Positions 52,231 to 60,160 of a stretch of DNA of 64,000 nucleotides are shown here, one piece after another (the first letter of the stretch is position 1; every line of letters begins with the position of its first letter). The position numbers and the translations under genes were made by a program. The stretch is from contig JBBDRB010000074.1 of assembly GCA_040905685.1 (NCBI GenBank), positions 38,975 to 102,974 on the forward strand. The letters are read 5' to 3'. Under the pieces are notes generated by a model that saw nothing but the letters and a program-made list of their open reading frames with translations, had not been told where the DNA came from and did no database searches. Source of the DNA: JBBDMU01 sp040905685. Its GTDB lineage: Bacteria > Bacteroidota > Rhodothermia > Balneolales > Natronogracilivirgulaceae.

Positions 52231-53345
52231 TACATATGCACCGGTTGATACTCTTCAACCTCCTGGATAATACGATAAAGGTGTTCCTCCATACCCATGG
52301 CCTCGGGCAGCATGGCGGTTATACGCAAGGTGTTGTCATCGACGAAGGTTGAAAGGTCCAAACCTACGCTTAGCATTTCACTGGTAAGCGCTTGTTTTGA
52401 TTGCTCAAAACTCAGGTAGAGGACCCGCTCGCCGCGGCCGGCCGCGGCGATCGAAAAAGCCAGGGTGGTCTTGCCACTCCCGCTTGGTCCGCTGATCAAA
52501 ATAGACGAACTTTTCCGGTAGCCGCCGCCTAAAACTTCATCCAGGTTGGCATCACCTGCAGAAACCATGGAGCCTGTTGACTGCTCAACCAAATCAACAA
52601 AGGTTAATGGCATGACCACGATCCCCTGTTTCGAGATCACAAAAGGATGTTCCCGGCTGGCAAAGTCGGAACCACGGTACTTCTTTACACGCAGCCGGCG
52701 GGTGGTAACCTGCTCATGAACCCGTTGGTCGATTTGAATAACGCAGTCGGCCATAAAATCGAGATAATCAAATTTTCGCTTTTCGTTCCCGTCCTTGACG
52801 GTCATAACCACCGTCATCCTTTGATCGCTCAGCCAGCGGTGTAAAAAGATGAGTTGATTGCGCGCTTTCTTTGGATCATCGAACAGGCGAAGCAGCATGT
52901 CGACAGCATCAATTACAATTAACCCCGCCCCCAGGCGGTTGGCCTGGCCGGTTAAAATGGCACATAATCCTTCAATATGGAACTCACCAGAAGCAATCGT
53001 CTCATAATCAATTTCAGGATTGACCAGTGCCAGCTTGCCCTCCTCTTCTATTTTTGTCAAATTCCATCCCATTGCCAACGCATTGCGGCGCATAGCTTCA
53101 CTTGATTCTTCAAATGAGATAAAAACAGCCGATTGACCCGTTTCGGCCCCACGGACCAGCAACTCCAGACCCAGAACGGTCTTGCCTGCGCCAGGTCCCC
53201 CATTGACAATGGTTAAACGTCCCTTTGGCAACCCTCCATGCAGAACATCATCGAGTCCGCCGATCAGGGTGGGTAGCTTGGGCAGGGATTGAAATTCAAC
53301 TGAATATGATTTATCGATTATTTCATGGTGAGAGGATGGGTTCAT
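52230..53345 (-). CDS. kaiC: KaiC family ATPase, truncated in the second domain
   Basis: A 371-residue piece of a double-RecA KaiC protein; the start at 53345 (MNPSSHHEII) is preferred over 53378, which adds 11 unlikely residues. The CI domain has Walker A GGPGAGKT (49-56), catalytic Glu pair E79-E80 and Walker B LIVIDAVD. CII has Walker A GPSGSGKT (286-293) and SFEQ. The frame ends at EYQPVHM, just before the CII Walker B strand, and the remaining 111 residues are in the next frame. Combined length (about 482) is close to the usual 500. If no read-through occurs the CII domain is incomplete and lacks the phospho-sites. Confidence 0.82.
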   Translation of the reverse strand: MNPSSHHEIIDKSYSVEFQSLPKLPTLIGGLDDVLHGGLPKGRLTIVNGGPGAGKTVLGLELLVRGAETGQSAVFISFEESSEAMRRNALAMGWNLTKIEEEGKLALVNPEIDYETIASGEFHIEGLCAILTGQANRLGAGLIVIDAVDMLLRLFDDPKKARNQLIFLHRWLSDQRMTVVMTVKDGNEKRKFDYLDFMADCVIQIDQRVHEQVTTRRLRVKKYRGSDFASREHPFVISKQGIVVMPLTFVDLVEQSTGSMVSAGDANLDEVLGGGYRKSSSILISGPSGSGKTTLAFSIAAAGRGERVLYLSFEQSKQALTSEMLSVGLDLSTFVDDNTLRITAMLPEAMGMEEHLYRIIQEVEEYQPVHM

Positions 53346-53556
53346 AAAGGATATGGTATGAGAATGAAAGAGGCACAACTTACGAACGGCATTTCAAAAA
53401 TAGCCTCATTCTGTCATAATAGAAGAAAATATGTGTATCAGCAAGTTATATATAAATAATGGTTTCCGGCTACCGATAGAATAACATAATTTTGTTGATA
53501 AGCACTCCTAAAAAAATAACTTTTATGTATAATTAACCCGTCCAATATAGATTAAT

Positions 53557-54555
53557 ATGCCTCCACCTGAAAAACAAGATCTCAGTCAGGCCAACCTGAA
53601 TGAATCTTTGATCAAAAGCTTGCCCGGCTTGTTTGTTCTGTTCGACACAAAAGGCAACATACACTGGTGGAACGAAAAACTTGAGCAATACTCGGGTTAT
53701 TCCGGTGAAAAAATAAAACGCATGCACATCCTTGAACTTGTTGATGAACAAAACAAGGAAGCTGTCCAAAAAAAGATGGAAGAGACTTTGGAGAAAGGTG
53801 AAGCGGATATTGAACTTCAATTAAAAGACCATGATGGAAATACCATGCTTTTTTTGTTAACCGGGGTTTCCGTTATACTGAATGGGGAGGATTTTATCAT
53901 TGCCACCGGCCTTGATATCACCAGCAGAGAACAGGACCGGCTGGAAAAAATAATCCATGAAAAAAATATTCTGCTGGGCGAAGTCCACCACCGGGTGAAA
54001 AATAACCTGGCTGTCGTTTCGGGCCTGCTCAGCATGCAGGCGGATAAAGCCCAGAATGATTATATAAAAGAATTATTTAATGAAAGCGAAAGCCGGATCA
54101 AGGCCATAAGCATGATCCATCAATTGCTGTATGAACAGGAGAATTTCTCGGAACTCCATTTCGGTCCCTATGTTAAAGAACTGACAGACAGCATTGCATC
54201 CATTTATCAGGATAGAAAACCGGACATTGAAGTTCATGTCGATGAGAATGTGTACCTGGATATAAAAACAGGGATCCCCTGTGCCCTGATTATCCATGAA
54301 TTAACCAGCAATGCCATCAAGCATGGCTGTAAAGATCAAAAAGATTGTGAGATCAGGATCTCTATGACCAGAGAACAGGATGAAAATTCATTGATGGTCT
54401 CCGATAACGGCACAGGACTGCCATCATCATTTCAGTTGGAGAAAGCAACCGGGCTGGGCTTGTCTCTGGTACAAGGCCTTACTGCCCAAATTGGTGGAAC
54501 ACTGGATATCCATCAAAACAACGGCACCGCATTCCTGATTAAATTCTCTGCATAG
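53557..54555 (+). CDS. PAS-HisKA_2 sensor histidine kinase
   Basis: A 332-residue cytosolic kinase. A PAS domain covers about 14-125 (LPGLFVLFDTKGNIHWWNE). The phospho-acceptor is H145 in EVHHRVKNNL, the HisKA_2 signature. The ATPase domain is intact: N-box HELTSNAIKHG, G1 SDNGTGLP, G2 TGLGLSLVQGL. It should autophosphorylate and pass phosphate to a stand-alone receiver. It is convergent with the degenerate receiver gene, whose end overlaps it by 17 bases. No membrane segment is present, so the signal is cytosolic. Confidence 0.92.
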   Translation: MPPPEKQDLSQANLNESLIKSLPGLFVLFDTKGNIHWWNEKLEQYSGYSGEKIKRMHILELVDEQNKEAVQKKMEETLEKGEADIELQLKDHDGNTMLFLLTGVSVILNGEDFIIATGLDITSREQDRLEKIIHEKNILLGEVHHRVKNNLAVVSGLLSMQADKAQNDYIKELFNESESRIKAISMIHQLLYEQENFSELHFGPYVKELTDSIASIYQDRKPDIEVHVDENVYLDIKTGIPCALIIHELTSNAIKHGCKDQKDCEIRISMTREQDENSLMVSDNGTGLPSSFQLEKATGLGLSLVQGLTAQIGGTLDIHQNNGTAFLIKFSA

Positions 54556-54904
54556 CCTGTTCTATAACCTCTATCAGGTCGTCATACTCAAAGGGTTTTT
54601 TTAAAAATCCTGCCGGAGCCGTTCTTTCCGCCCTCTTCCTTGTTAGTTTATCTGTAACACTGGTGATGTAAATGACCGGAATGGATGAGAAGGTTCTGAT
54701 TTCATTCATGATCTCAATTCCGTCCAGATCACCCTGCAGCCTGACATTCATCAAAATCAGATCATAATGATTCCGCCTGACGGAATTCATTATTTCACTG
54801 CTTTCCGTAATACCGGTCGTCACGACATAGCCCAGCTTTGACAGTTTGTTTTTTATGTTTTGCGCGATTATAAATTCATTTTCAGCAACTAAAATCTGTT
54901 TCAT
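54539..54904 (-). CDS. Receiver-domain protein lacking the phospho-acceptor aspartate (pseudo-receiver)
   Basis: A 121-residue REC domain when begun at 54904 (MKQILVAENEF); the longer reading from 54934 adds 10 unlikely residues. The phospho-acceptor position is Asn53 (LILMNVRLQGD, where the related receiver has LILDIVLKGD). The acidic pocket is E8-N9 in place of E-D. T81 and K103 are kept. It cannot be phosphorylated in the usual way and is a candidate pseudo-receiver that acts constitutively or binds without phosphate. It is divergent from the degenerate kinase gene and overlaps the end of the intact kinase gene. Confidence 0.85.
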   Translation of the reverse strand: MKQILVAENEFIIAQNIKNKLSKLGYVVTTGITESSEIMNSVRRNHYDLILMNVRLQGDLDGIEIMNEIRTFSSIPVIYITSVTDKLTRKRAERTAPAGFLKKPFEYDDLIEVIEQAMQRI

Positions 54905-55092
54905 ACAACCCCTAATCAGATGAAACATGAACATTGTATACGGAGCCGAACAAATAATATAATTAAATAGTTATTTATATATTATTTAGTAAAATTATCT
55001 AATGCTAAAAAAAAAATATGCACCTTTTTATGTTTACACCGTTAGTCAGGACCTAAGTTACCAGGGCTTTATTACAGCAAAATGGCTTTCAT
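54905..55092. promoter_or_regulatory. Divergent promoter region for pseudo-receiver and degenerate kinase
   Basis: This 188-base AT-rich spacer separates the two divergent genes and must hold both promoters. Nothing in it can be assigned to a specific element. Its middle part (54955-55020) is nearly all A and T. Confidence 0.4.
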
Positions 55093-56112
55093 ATGAAAAG
55101 TACATCTAATGTCCAAAATATCATCTGGGAAAAGACCCTTTCACCCATGTGCATACTTACCGGGCCTGATTTCAAGTATACTTTTGCCAATAATGCCTAC
55201 AAAAAATTAATTGGCCGGCACAATATTCTGAACCGTACTGTAAGGGAAGTTCTGCCGGAAGTCGTCAAACAGGGCTTCATAAAAGTGCTTGATAACGTAT
55301 ATACCTCAGGTCAGGCCCATCACGCTGAAGAAGTGCCGGTCATTATCCATAAAAATAATCAGCCCCAAAAATATTATCTGGACATAACGTATCAGCCATT
55401 ATTTGATGCTGATAATTCCATATACGGCATTTTCGTACAGGCCAATGATATTAGCAGGCAGGTAGAACTCAGGAAAGATAAGGTCCTGCTGCTCCAGGAA
55501 CTGGATCACCGGGTAAGGAATAACCTGACCATTATCATGGGGCTTATTGATATGCAGGCTGACGAGATCAACCAGGCCGATCCCCTGCTATCGTTACAGA
55601 ATACGCGTAAGCGTGTGGGCACTTTTGTCAAAGTCCATGAACTGATATTCTCCCAGAGGGATCTCAGAAACATACCCGTTCATGAACTTCTCAAAAAATT
55701 GTCTGACCCGTGCCGAAACTATGACAGGCCTGGCTTCACCATTGAAATAATGACTGAACCCCTTTTTATCAACATTAATCAGGCCCTTCCCCTGGGATTA
55801 ATCTGCAATGAAATGCTTAGCTGGTTTATGAACAGGGCAGCCCATATTCACAGGATTTCCATTGGCGCGGACCTGACCCGCCAGCCTGAAGTTGAGCTTA
55901 TTTTTACCGTGGACACGGACAAAGATTCTGCCGAAGAAGTGCTTCTGTGGGATGATAGGTCATTTGAAGGACGTTTGATCAGCTTGCTCCTCCTCCAACT
56001 GAAAGCAAAGCTGGAGGTTACGCGTTCAACCGGAAAAATCACCCTAGCCGTAAAGCTTACCAAGGCCTACGTGTCCGGTTCCGGCGCTGATTACTTCCTG
56101 TCCTTCAATTAA
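55093..56112 (+). CDS. PAS-HisKA_2 protein with degenerate ATPase domain (candidate pseudokinase or phosphotransfer protein)
   Basis: A 339-residue cytosolic protein. A PAS domain spans about 13-125. The HisKA_2 dimerisation helix has the acceptor H139 in ELDHRVRNNLTII, as in active kinases. The ATPase part (about 215-330) is degenerate: the N-box reads LICNEMLSWFMNRAAH, without the Asn-Ala-x-Lys-His residues, and there is no DxGxG or GxG ATP-lid block. It is therefore unlikely to bind ATP. It may accept phosphate on H139 from another protein, like Spo0B or ChpT, or work as a scaffold. No receiver is fused to it. Confidence 0.82.
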   Translation: MKSTSNVQNIIWEKTLSPMCILTGPDFKYTFANNAYKKLIGRHNILNRTVREVLPEVVKQGFIKVLDNVYTSGQAHHAEEVPVIIHKNNQPQKYYLDITYQPLFDADNSIYGIFVQANDISRQVELRKDKVLLLQELDHRVRNNLTIIMGLIDMQADEINQADPLLSLQNTRKRVGTFVKVHELIFSQRDLRNIPVHELLKKLSDPCRNYDRPGFTIEIMTEPLFININQALPLGLICNEMLSWFMNRAAHIHRISIGADLTRQPEVELIFTVDTDKDSAEEVLLWDDRSFEGRLISLLLLQLKAKLEVTRSTGKITLAVKLTKAYVSGSGADYFLSFN

Positions 56113-56251
56113 GCAGACCTGGGATTTTTAATAGTTAAATTTTGTACTCTGCATGACAGCCTATGGAAGCTCCACTGAAAGCAAAAACCTGATCGCCGGT
56201 TTTGAAATTGGAATAATTCACAGTGTCTCAGGCATATTGATCTGAAGGTAA

Positions 56252-57256
56252 TTACCCGAAATGATTAAAACCACCGGGACCAGGGGAGATTTTCCGTCCT
56301 TTATGCAGAAACCCCGCTCCGGGCCTGCCTTTTTTAACTTTGCCGATATCAAAAAGCCGGCTTCCAAATTTTTCATAGTATGTTTCCTGAGTCCGTTGTA
56401 TCATGGAGGGGTCAACGGTGCATAACAGTACATAATCCTCACCGGCGGAAACGGCCAGTTGCTGAATGTTCCAGCCATGTCGTTTCGATACCGCTTTGAG
56501 AGATCCGGAGACGGGAAGCCGCTCTGTTTCAATTAAAAGAGATAATGCGGATGCTTTCGCTATATGGGATGCATCCGAGGCAAGGCCGTCAGAAATATCG
56601 ATCATGGCATGAACGCCAGGCTGTGTTGAGAGCCAGCGGCCTTCAGAGTGGAAGGCTTTGGGACGGTTGTGGGCGTTCACAAGTTGGCATTCTTGTTCAT
56701 CCTTAACCTCCCGGTTTTCGAGCAACAGCTGAAGACCGCCGCCCGAATCGCCGAGATAACCCGTCACACAAATCACATCATCCGGTTTGGCCCCGGACCT
56801 TCGTTTTACATTCCGGTTGTCTACCGAACCGATCACGGTAATGGTGATGGCCATACGCTCAGGAGATCTGGTGGTATCTCCGCCAAGCAATATCAGCCCT
56901 TCCTCCCGGGCCAGATCATGCAGACCTCCGAGATAGCGGTCAATCCATGTGCATGACATATCACCGGGCATAGCCAGCGAAAGGAAGGCATATTCAGCCT
57001 TGCCCCCCATGGCGGCAATATCACTTATATTTACAGCAAGCGACTTGTATCCAAGATTTTCCGGCTCAATTTTATCCATTTTAAAATGGATATCTTCGAT
57101 CAGCGTATCGCAGGTAACAAGGCTCAACTCCCGCTCATTTTTCGGGATTACGGCACAATCATCCCCAATACCGGTCACTGATTCTGTATAATCCTCTTCA
57201 AACCTTTTCTTGATCTGATCTATAAGGCCGAACTCACCGAGCTCCTTTAATTTCAT
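56252..57256 (-). CDS. thiL: Thiamine-monophosphate kinase
   Basis: A 334-residue PurM-like kinase that turns thiamine phosphate into thiamine diphosphate. The family motifs are all present: GIGDDCAVI, NISDIAAMGG, LLGGDTTRS, MIDISDGLASDASHI and SAGEDYVLL. It is the last gene of the riboswitch-led operon and the only canonical thiamine gene in the window. It lies 36 bases after the Trm112-like gene. Confidence 0.95.
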   Translation of the reverse strand: MKLKELGEFGLIDQIKKRFEEDYTESVTGIGDDCAVIPKNERELSLVTCDTLIEDIHFKMDKIEPENLGYKSLAVNISDIAAMGGKAEYAFLSLAMPGDMSCTWIDRYLGGLHDLAREEGLILLGGDTTRSPERMAITITVIGSVDNRNVKRRSGAKPDDVICVTGYLGDSGGGLQLLLENREVKDEQECQLVNAHNRPKAFHSEGRWLSTQPGVHAMIDISDGLASDASHIAKASALSLLIETERLPVSGSLKAVSKRHGWNIQQLAVSAGEDYVLLCTVDPSMIQRTQETYYEKFGSRLFDIGKVKKGRPGAGFLHKGRKISPGPGGFNHFG

Positions 57257-57292
57257 CGCTAAATATGGTTACCGGCGTTGTTGGTGAAATGT

Positions 57293-57559
57293 CTATTCCT
57301 TCAGCAGTAACAAATCCGAGTGGGTATTCTCCAAACTAAGTCCCCATTTTTTCAGAATTGGTTCTTCAAGCGCTTTTTCCCTGAATTCATCAGGAGTCAT
57401 AATCGGTATCCCGTAAATTACCGGATAATATCTTTTGCATTCGGGACACGTCATCAAGGCCTCAATTATCTCATCCTCCATATGCCTGACAAAAATTTTA
57501 ACTTCGAGGTCCCCTTTGTCCACCGGACAGCATAATTTGTTAAGAAGTGATTGTTTCAT
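57293..57559 (-). CDS. Trm112-like small zinc-ribbon protein
   Basis: An 88-residue protein of the Trm112 family (KLCCPVDKGDLEVK, CPECKRYYPVIYGIPIM). The zinc ribbon has C38 and C41 and a first half C10-C11-P-V-D, so one ligand of the usual CPxC pair is Asp. Trm112 proteins bind and activate SAM-dependent methyltransferases. The methyltransferase three genes upstream in this operon is a natural partner candidate, which is inference. The gene overlaps the ThiE-like gene by four bases. Confidence 0.75.
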   Translation of the reverse strand: MKQSLLNKLCCPVDKGDLEVKIFVRHMEDEIIEALMTCPECKRYYPVIYGIPIMTPDEFREKALEEPILKKWGLSLENTHSDLLLLKE

Positions 57560-58212
57560 ATCGTCTTTTTTATTGAATTTAAAGCCTGATTATAACCGTG
57601 TACCGACCTTTCGGGAGATGCCGCATTTAGAATTCCTGAAATCACGGCAATGCCGTCAAAATCAAGTTCCTTTAGTGATCCCATATTATCCTCCGTTATG
57701 CCGCCGGAGAGGAATATTGGCATTTTCGTGATCTCCTTCGCCTTTCTTACCGTTGCCGGACTCACGATTTCGCAATTAATGGCCGAACGCGATGGAAACA
57801 TGGAGCAGAAAGAGACATAATCCAGTTTGTTCTGCTCTGCCCAGTACAGCACATCGGTGTCATTGCCACAGGTAATTCCGGCGATGAACTCTCTTTTAAT
57901 TTCCGACTTTAGTTTAGGATAGTTATCAGGGATGCTGTCGAAATGTACACCGTCCAGCCGGGTATGTTTCAGCAAACTCCATTCCTCATTAATTAATACA
58001 GGAATATCGAACTCATCGGCAAGCCGCATAACAGCCTCAATGGTATCCGTTTTTGCGGACACATCGAATGAACCGGGCCAATGATTCCAAATCTGTAAAA
58101 TTCCGGCACCCCCCGCCAGAGCCGCTTTCACCTTCATCAGCAATAGGGACTTTTTGATCGACGGATCGATAACCAGATAAATCCCTCCGGCTATTTTATC
58201 TGCTTTTTTCAT
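57556..58212 (-). CDS. ThiE/TenI-like protein with altered substrate motif
   Basis: A 218-residue TIM-barrel protein of the thiamine phosphate synthase superfamily (IYLVID at the start, DGVHFDS, FLSGGITEDN near 168-176). Canonical ThiE has QxRxK for the pyrimidine diphosphate, but here the segment reads LQIWNHW (Q40, W42, H44), so the Arg and Lys are missing. The pyrophosphate loop, usually GPxFPTxTK, is CSMFPSRSA at 136-144. It may be a divergent ThiE, a TenI-like isomerase or an enzyme with a new substrate. TPP control still links it to thiamine. Confidence 0.75.
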   Translation of the reverse strand: MKKADKIAGGIYLVIDPSIKKSLLLMKVKAALAGGAGILQIWNHWPGSFDVSAKTDTIEAVMRLADEFDIPVLINEEWSLLKHTRLDGVHFDSIPDNYPKLKSEIKREFIAGITCGNDTDVLYWAEQNKLDYVSFCSMFPSRSAINCEIVSPATVRKAKEITKMPIFLSGGITEDNMGSLKELDFDGIAVISGILNAASPERSVHGYNQALNSIKKTI

Positions 58213-58215
58213 GGT

Positions 58216-59280
58216 TTATTTGAGTCCGGCCTTATAAGCTTTGAAAAAAGCTTCCCAGTACGGGTCGTTGCCCTCAAAAGAGAAAGCTTTTTCTTCATTA
58301 TTTTCGATGATCATACAGCCTTTTTGCTTTTCAGTCATTTCACCGACGATCGTAGCCTTAACCGATTGGGTTTGCAGATGATCAATCAACTCTTTTTCCC
58401 TCCCTTTTTTTATGGCCATGATCATGGAGCCTGCTCCTACGCAGTACCGATGGTCAATCCCAAAAAAATCAGTGATCTGACGCTGCACCTCCCCTACCGG
58501 AAGCTGATCGTCATGGACGAGAAAGCCACAATCCGATGCGGCGGCCATCTCGCTTATGGCTCCCAGAACCCCGCCTTCGGTTACATCATGCATAGCCTTT
58601 AAATCCTGGTTATTCTGCATGATTTCAGCGGCCGATAAAGCATCCTTCAGCGAAGACGTTTGATAAAAGTTTTCACACCCTTTTTTAAAGACTTCCGTGC
58701 CCAGCTTGTTTTGGGTCGTTTCAGGAAAGCTCATGGCCAAAATCGAAGAGGCGGTCAGGGCTGTTTCCTTTGTTACAACAATAAGATCTCCCGGATCGGC
58801 ATTATCTCCGGTAATAATTTCATCGGCAGGAGCCGTCAGGAACATGGTCCCCCCTCCTGAGATGGTCGAGTTTTGTCCTTCTATTTGCCCGGTATGCCCT
58901 CCGGTTATGGAAACGCCAATATCCCGGCAAAAAATATGTATATACTCCCAATACTCTTTAAAGGAATCCAAAGTAAGGGTGGTAGGCAGATTCAGGACAA
59001 ATTGGGTGTACATGGGCGAAAATCCAGTGGTGGCCATGTCGTTGGCTAGCAGGTGCACCGACAACCAGGCCGATTCTTTGAGTCCCAACGGAGGAATCAG
59101 GGATAAGGGATCGCTTGAAACAGCCATTCCCAGGTTATTACCCAGATCAATCACAGAGGTATCCACACCAAAACGGGGTCCCGTTCGCACTTCCTTCCGG
59201 GGATAACCGCTTTGAGGTAACAGTACCTCCTTGAAGGTCTTGCTGTTTATTTTCCCCGCATTATCTACAAAAGCACTCAT
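58216..59280 (-). CDS. HypE/PurM-like protein (AIR synthase-related)
   Basis: A protein of 354 residues if begun at 59280 (MSAFVDNAGKINSKTF), where the ATG overlaps the methyltransferase stop (ATGA). The reading from 59379 adds 33 unlikely residues. It is an AIR-synthase-related ATPase fold: FGVDTSVIDLG (38-48), SSDPLS (D57), NDMATTG (80-86), GGHTG and MHDVTEGGVLGAISEMA (230 onwards). This is the arrangement of HypE, which dehydrates a carbamoyl group, but no hyp genes are near. Its role here is unknown; a dehydration or phosphorylation step in a thiamine-related route is possible. Confidence 0.78.
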   Translation of the reverse strand: MSAFVDNAGKINSKTFKEVLLPQSGYPRKEVRTGPRFGVDTSVIDLGNNLGMAVSSDPLSLIPPLGLKESAWLSVHLLANDMATTGFSPMYTQFVLNLPTTLTLDSFKEYWEYIHIFCRDIGVSITGGHTGQIEGQNSTISGGGTMFLTAPADEIITGDNADPGDLIVVTKETALTASSILAMSFPETTQNKLGTEVFKKGCENFYQTSSLKDALSAAEIMQNNQDLKAMHDVTEGGVLGAISEMAAASDCGFLVHDDQLPVGEVQRQITDFFGIDHRYCVGAGSMIMAIKKGREKELIDHLQTQSVKATIVGEMTEKQKGCMIIENNEEKAFSFEGNDPYWEAFFKAYKAGLK

Positions 59281-60002
59281 TCCACATCTTTTAATTTTAC
59301 ATGCAAACCGAAAAAATCTCCGTATGGCAGACTCCATTGCTGAACCGGGAACCATTTTGGCAAGCCGGTAGTCGACCATTCTATGGTATACTCACGACCT
59401 TCAAGCGCTTCATGTACCGTGGCTATCAGCTTTTTTGGAGTATAAAATTTGGCTGTCAGGTAGAATGGATTTTTGCCAAAAACTTCCTGAACCCTTCGTC
59501 TGGCAACCTTGGTTGAGTTCTTATTCATCATCCCGAATACGATTCCGTATTTTCCTACCCGGGCTGCTTCCCGGATAACCTTAACCGGATCTTTGTAATA
59601 TTCAAAGGTGGTTATAAAAGCCAGAGCATCAAAGGTATGATTTTTGAAAGGCATATAATGGGAATCGGCCAGGACAAGATCGCCCTTAAAAAGATGAACG
59701 CCCTGCCCGATCATGAATGGTGATATATCTCCTCCCGTGGCTTCGATGCCAATGTCTTCCCACCACCGCGTAAACCGTGTTGTCCCGCAGCCAAATTCCA
59801 GCAGGGTCTTTACCCGCTCGTCTTTTTTGATCAGCCGGCCGATGACTCTTTTCTGCCATACTTCAGCCCTTTTATACCTGCCTTCATACCATTGTTCATA
59901 GGTATCGGTATGTTCCCGATTAAAAAACCATTCTTCGCGTCCCTGCCATTTTTTCAGCTCTTTGGTGGCAAGGTCAAACTTTTTCTTCTCAATCTCACTC
60001 AT
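59277..60002 (-). CDS. SAM-dependent class I methyltransferase, first gene of the TPP-controlled operon
   Basis: A 241-residue Rossmann methyltransferase. Motif I is LEFGCGTTRFTRW (68-80), motif II GGDISPFMIGQ and motif III DALAFITTFEYY. The N-terminal 60 residues are charged and helical. It has the layout of small-molecule methyltransferases such as UbiE-like or phosphoethanolamine types. It lies directly behind the TPP riboswitch, so its product is expected to be made when thiamine diphosphate is low. The target is unknown. A Trm112-like protein, a known kind of methyltransferase activator, is coded three genes later. Confidence 0.82.
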   Translation of the reverse strand: MSEIEKKKFDLATKELKKWQGREEWFFNREHTDTYEQWYEGRYKRAEVWQKRVIGRLIKKDERVKTLLEFGCGTTRFTRWWEDIGIEATGGDISPFMIGQGVHLFKGDLVLADSHYMPFKNHTFDALAFITTFEYYKDPVKVIREAARVGKYGIVFGMMNKNSTKVARRRVQEVFGKNPFYLTAKFYTPKKLIATVHEALEGREYTIEWSTTGLPKWFPVQQWSLPYGDFFGLHVKLKDVE

Positions 60003-60069
60003 TGCAGGCTATCTAAAATTAGAATAATCCTGATTTGATAAAGCAGACAGGCAATGACAATGATAGTTT

Positions 60070-60160
60070 GATTCAGACTGGCATTCCTACGCTGGCATTA
60101 TCCAGATCAGGTTGCGGGTTTGTTCTCAGCCTGACTTGCTGTCATCAAGCACCCCGTTAA
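60070..60160 (-). promoter_or_regulatory. TPP riboswitch (THI element)
   Basis: On the minus strand the THI-box segments appear in order: CGGGGTGC (60149-60156), CAGGCTGAGAACA (about 60122-60134), AACCCGCAACCTGATCTGG and then ATAATGCCAGCGTAGGA. These are the conserved core of thiamine diphosphate aptamers. The 3' side is about 70 bases before the methyltransferase start. No clear T-run terminator follows, so control may act on translation, which is inference. It marks the operon 60002-56252 as thiamine-regulated. Confidence 0.93.

Noticed and set aside
51895..52260. Programmed -1 ribosomal frameshift joining the two KaiC frames
   Set aside because: The bases before the junction contain no X-XXY-YYZ slippery heptamer, and I see no stem-loop just after it. 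A simple one-base loss or stop-start coupling explains the overlap better.
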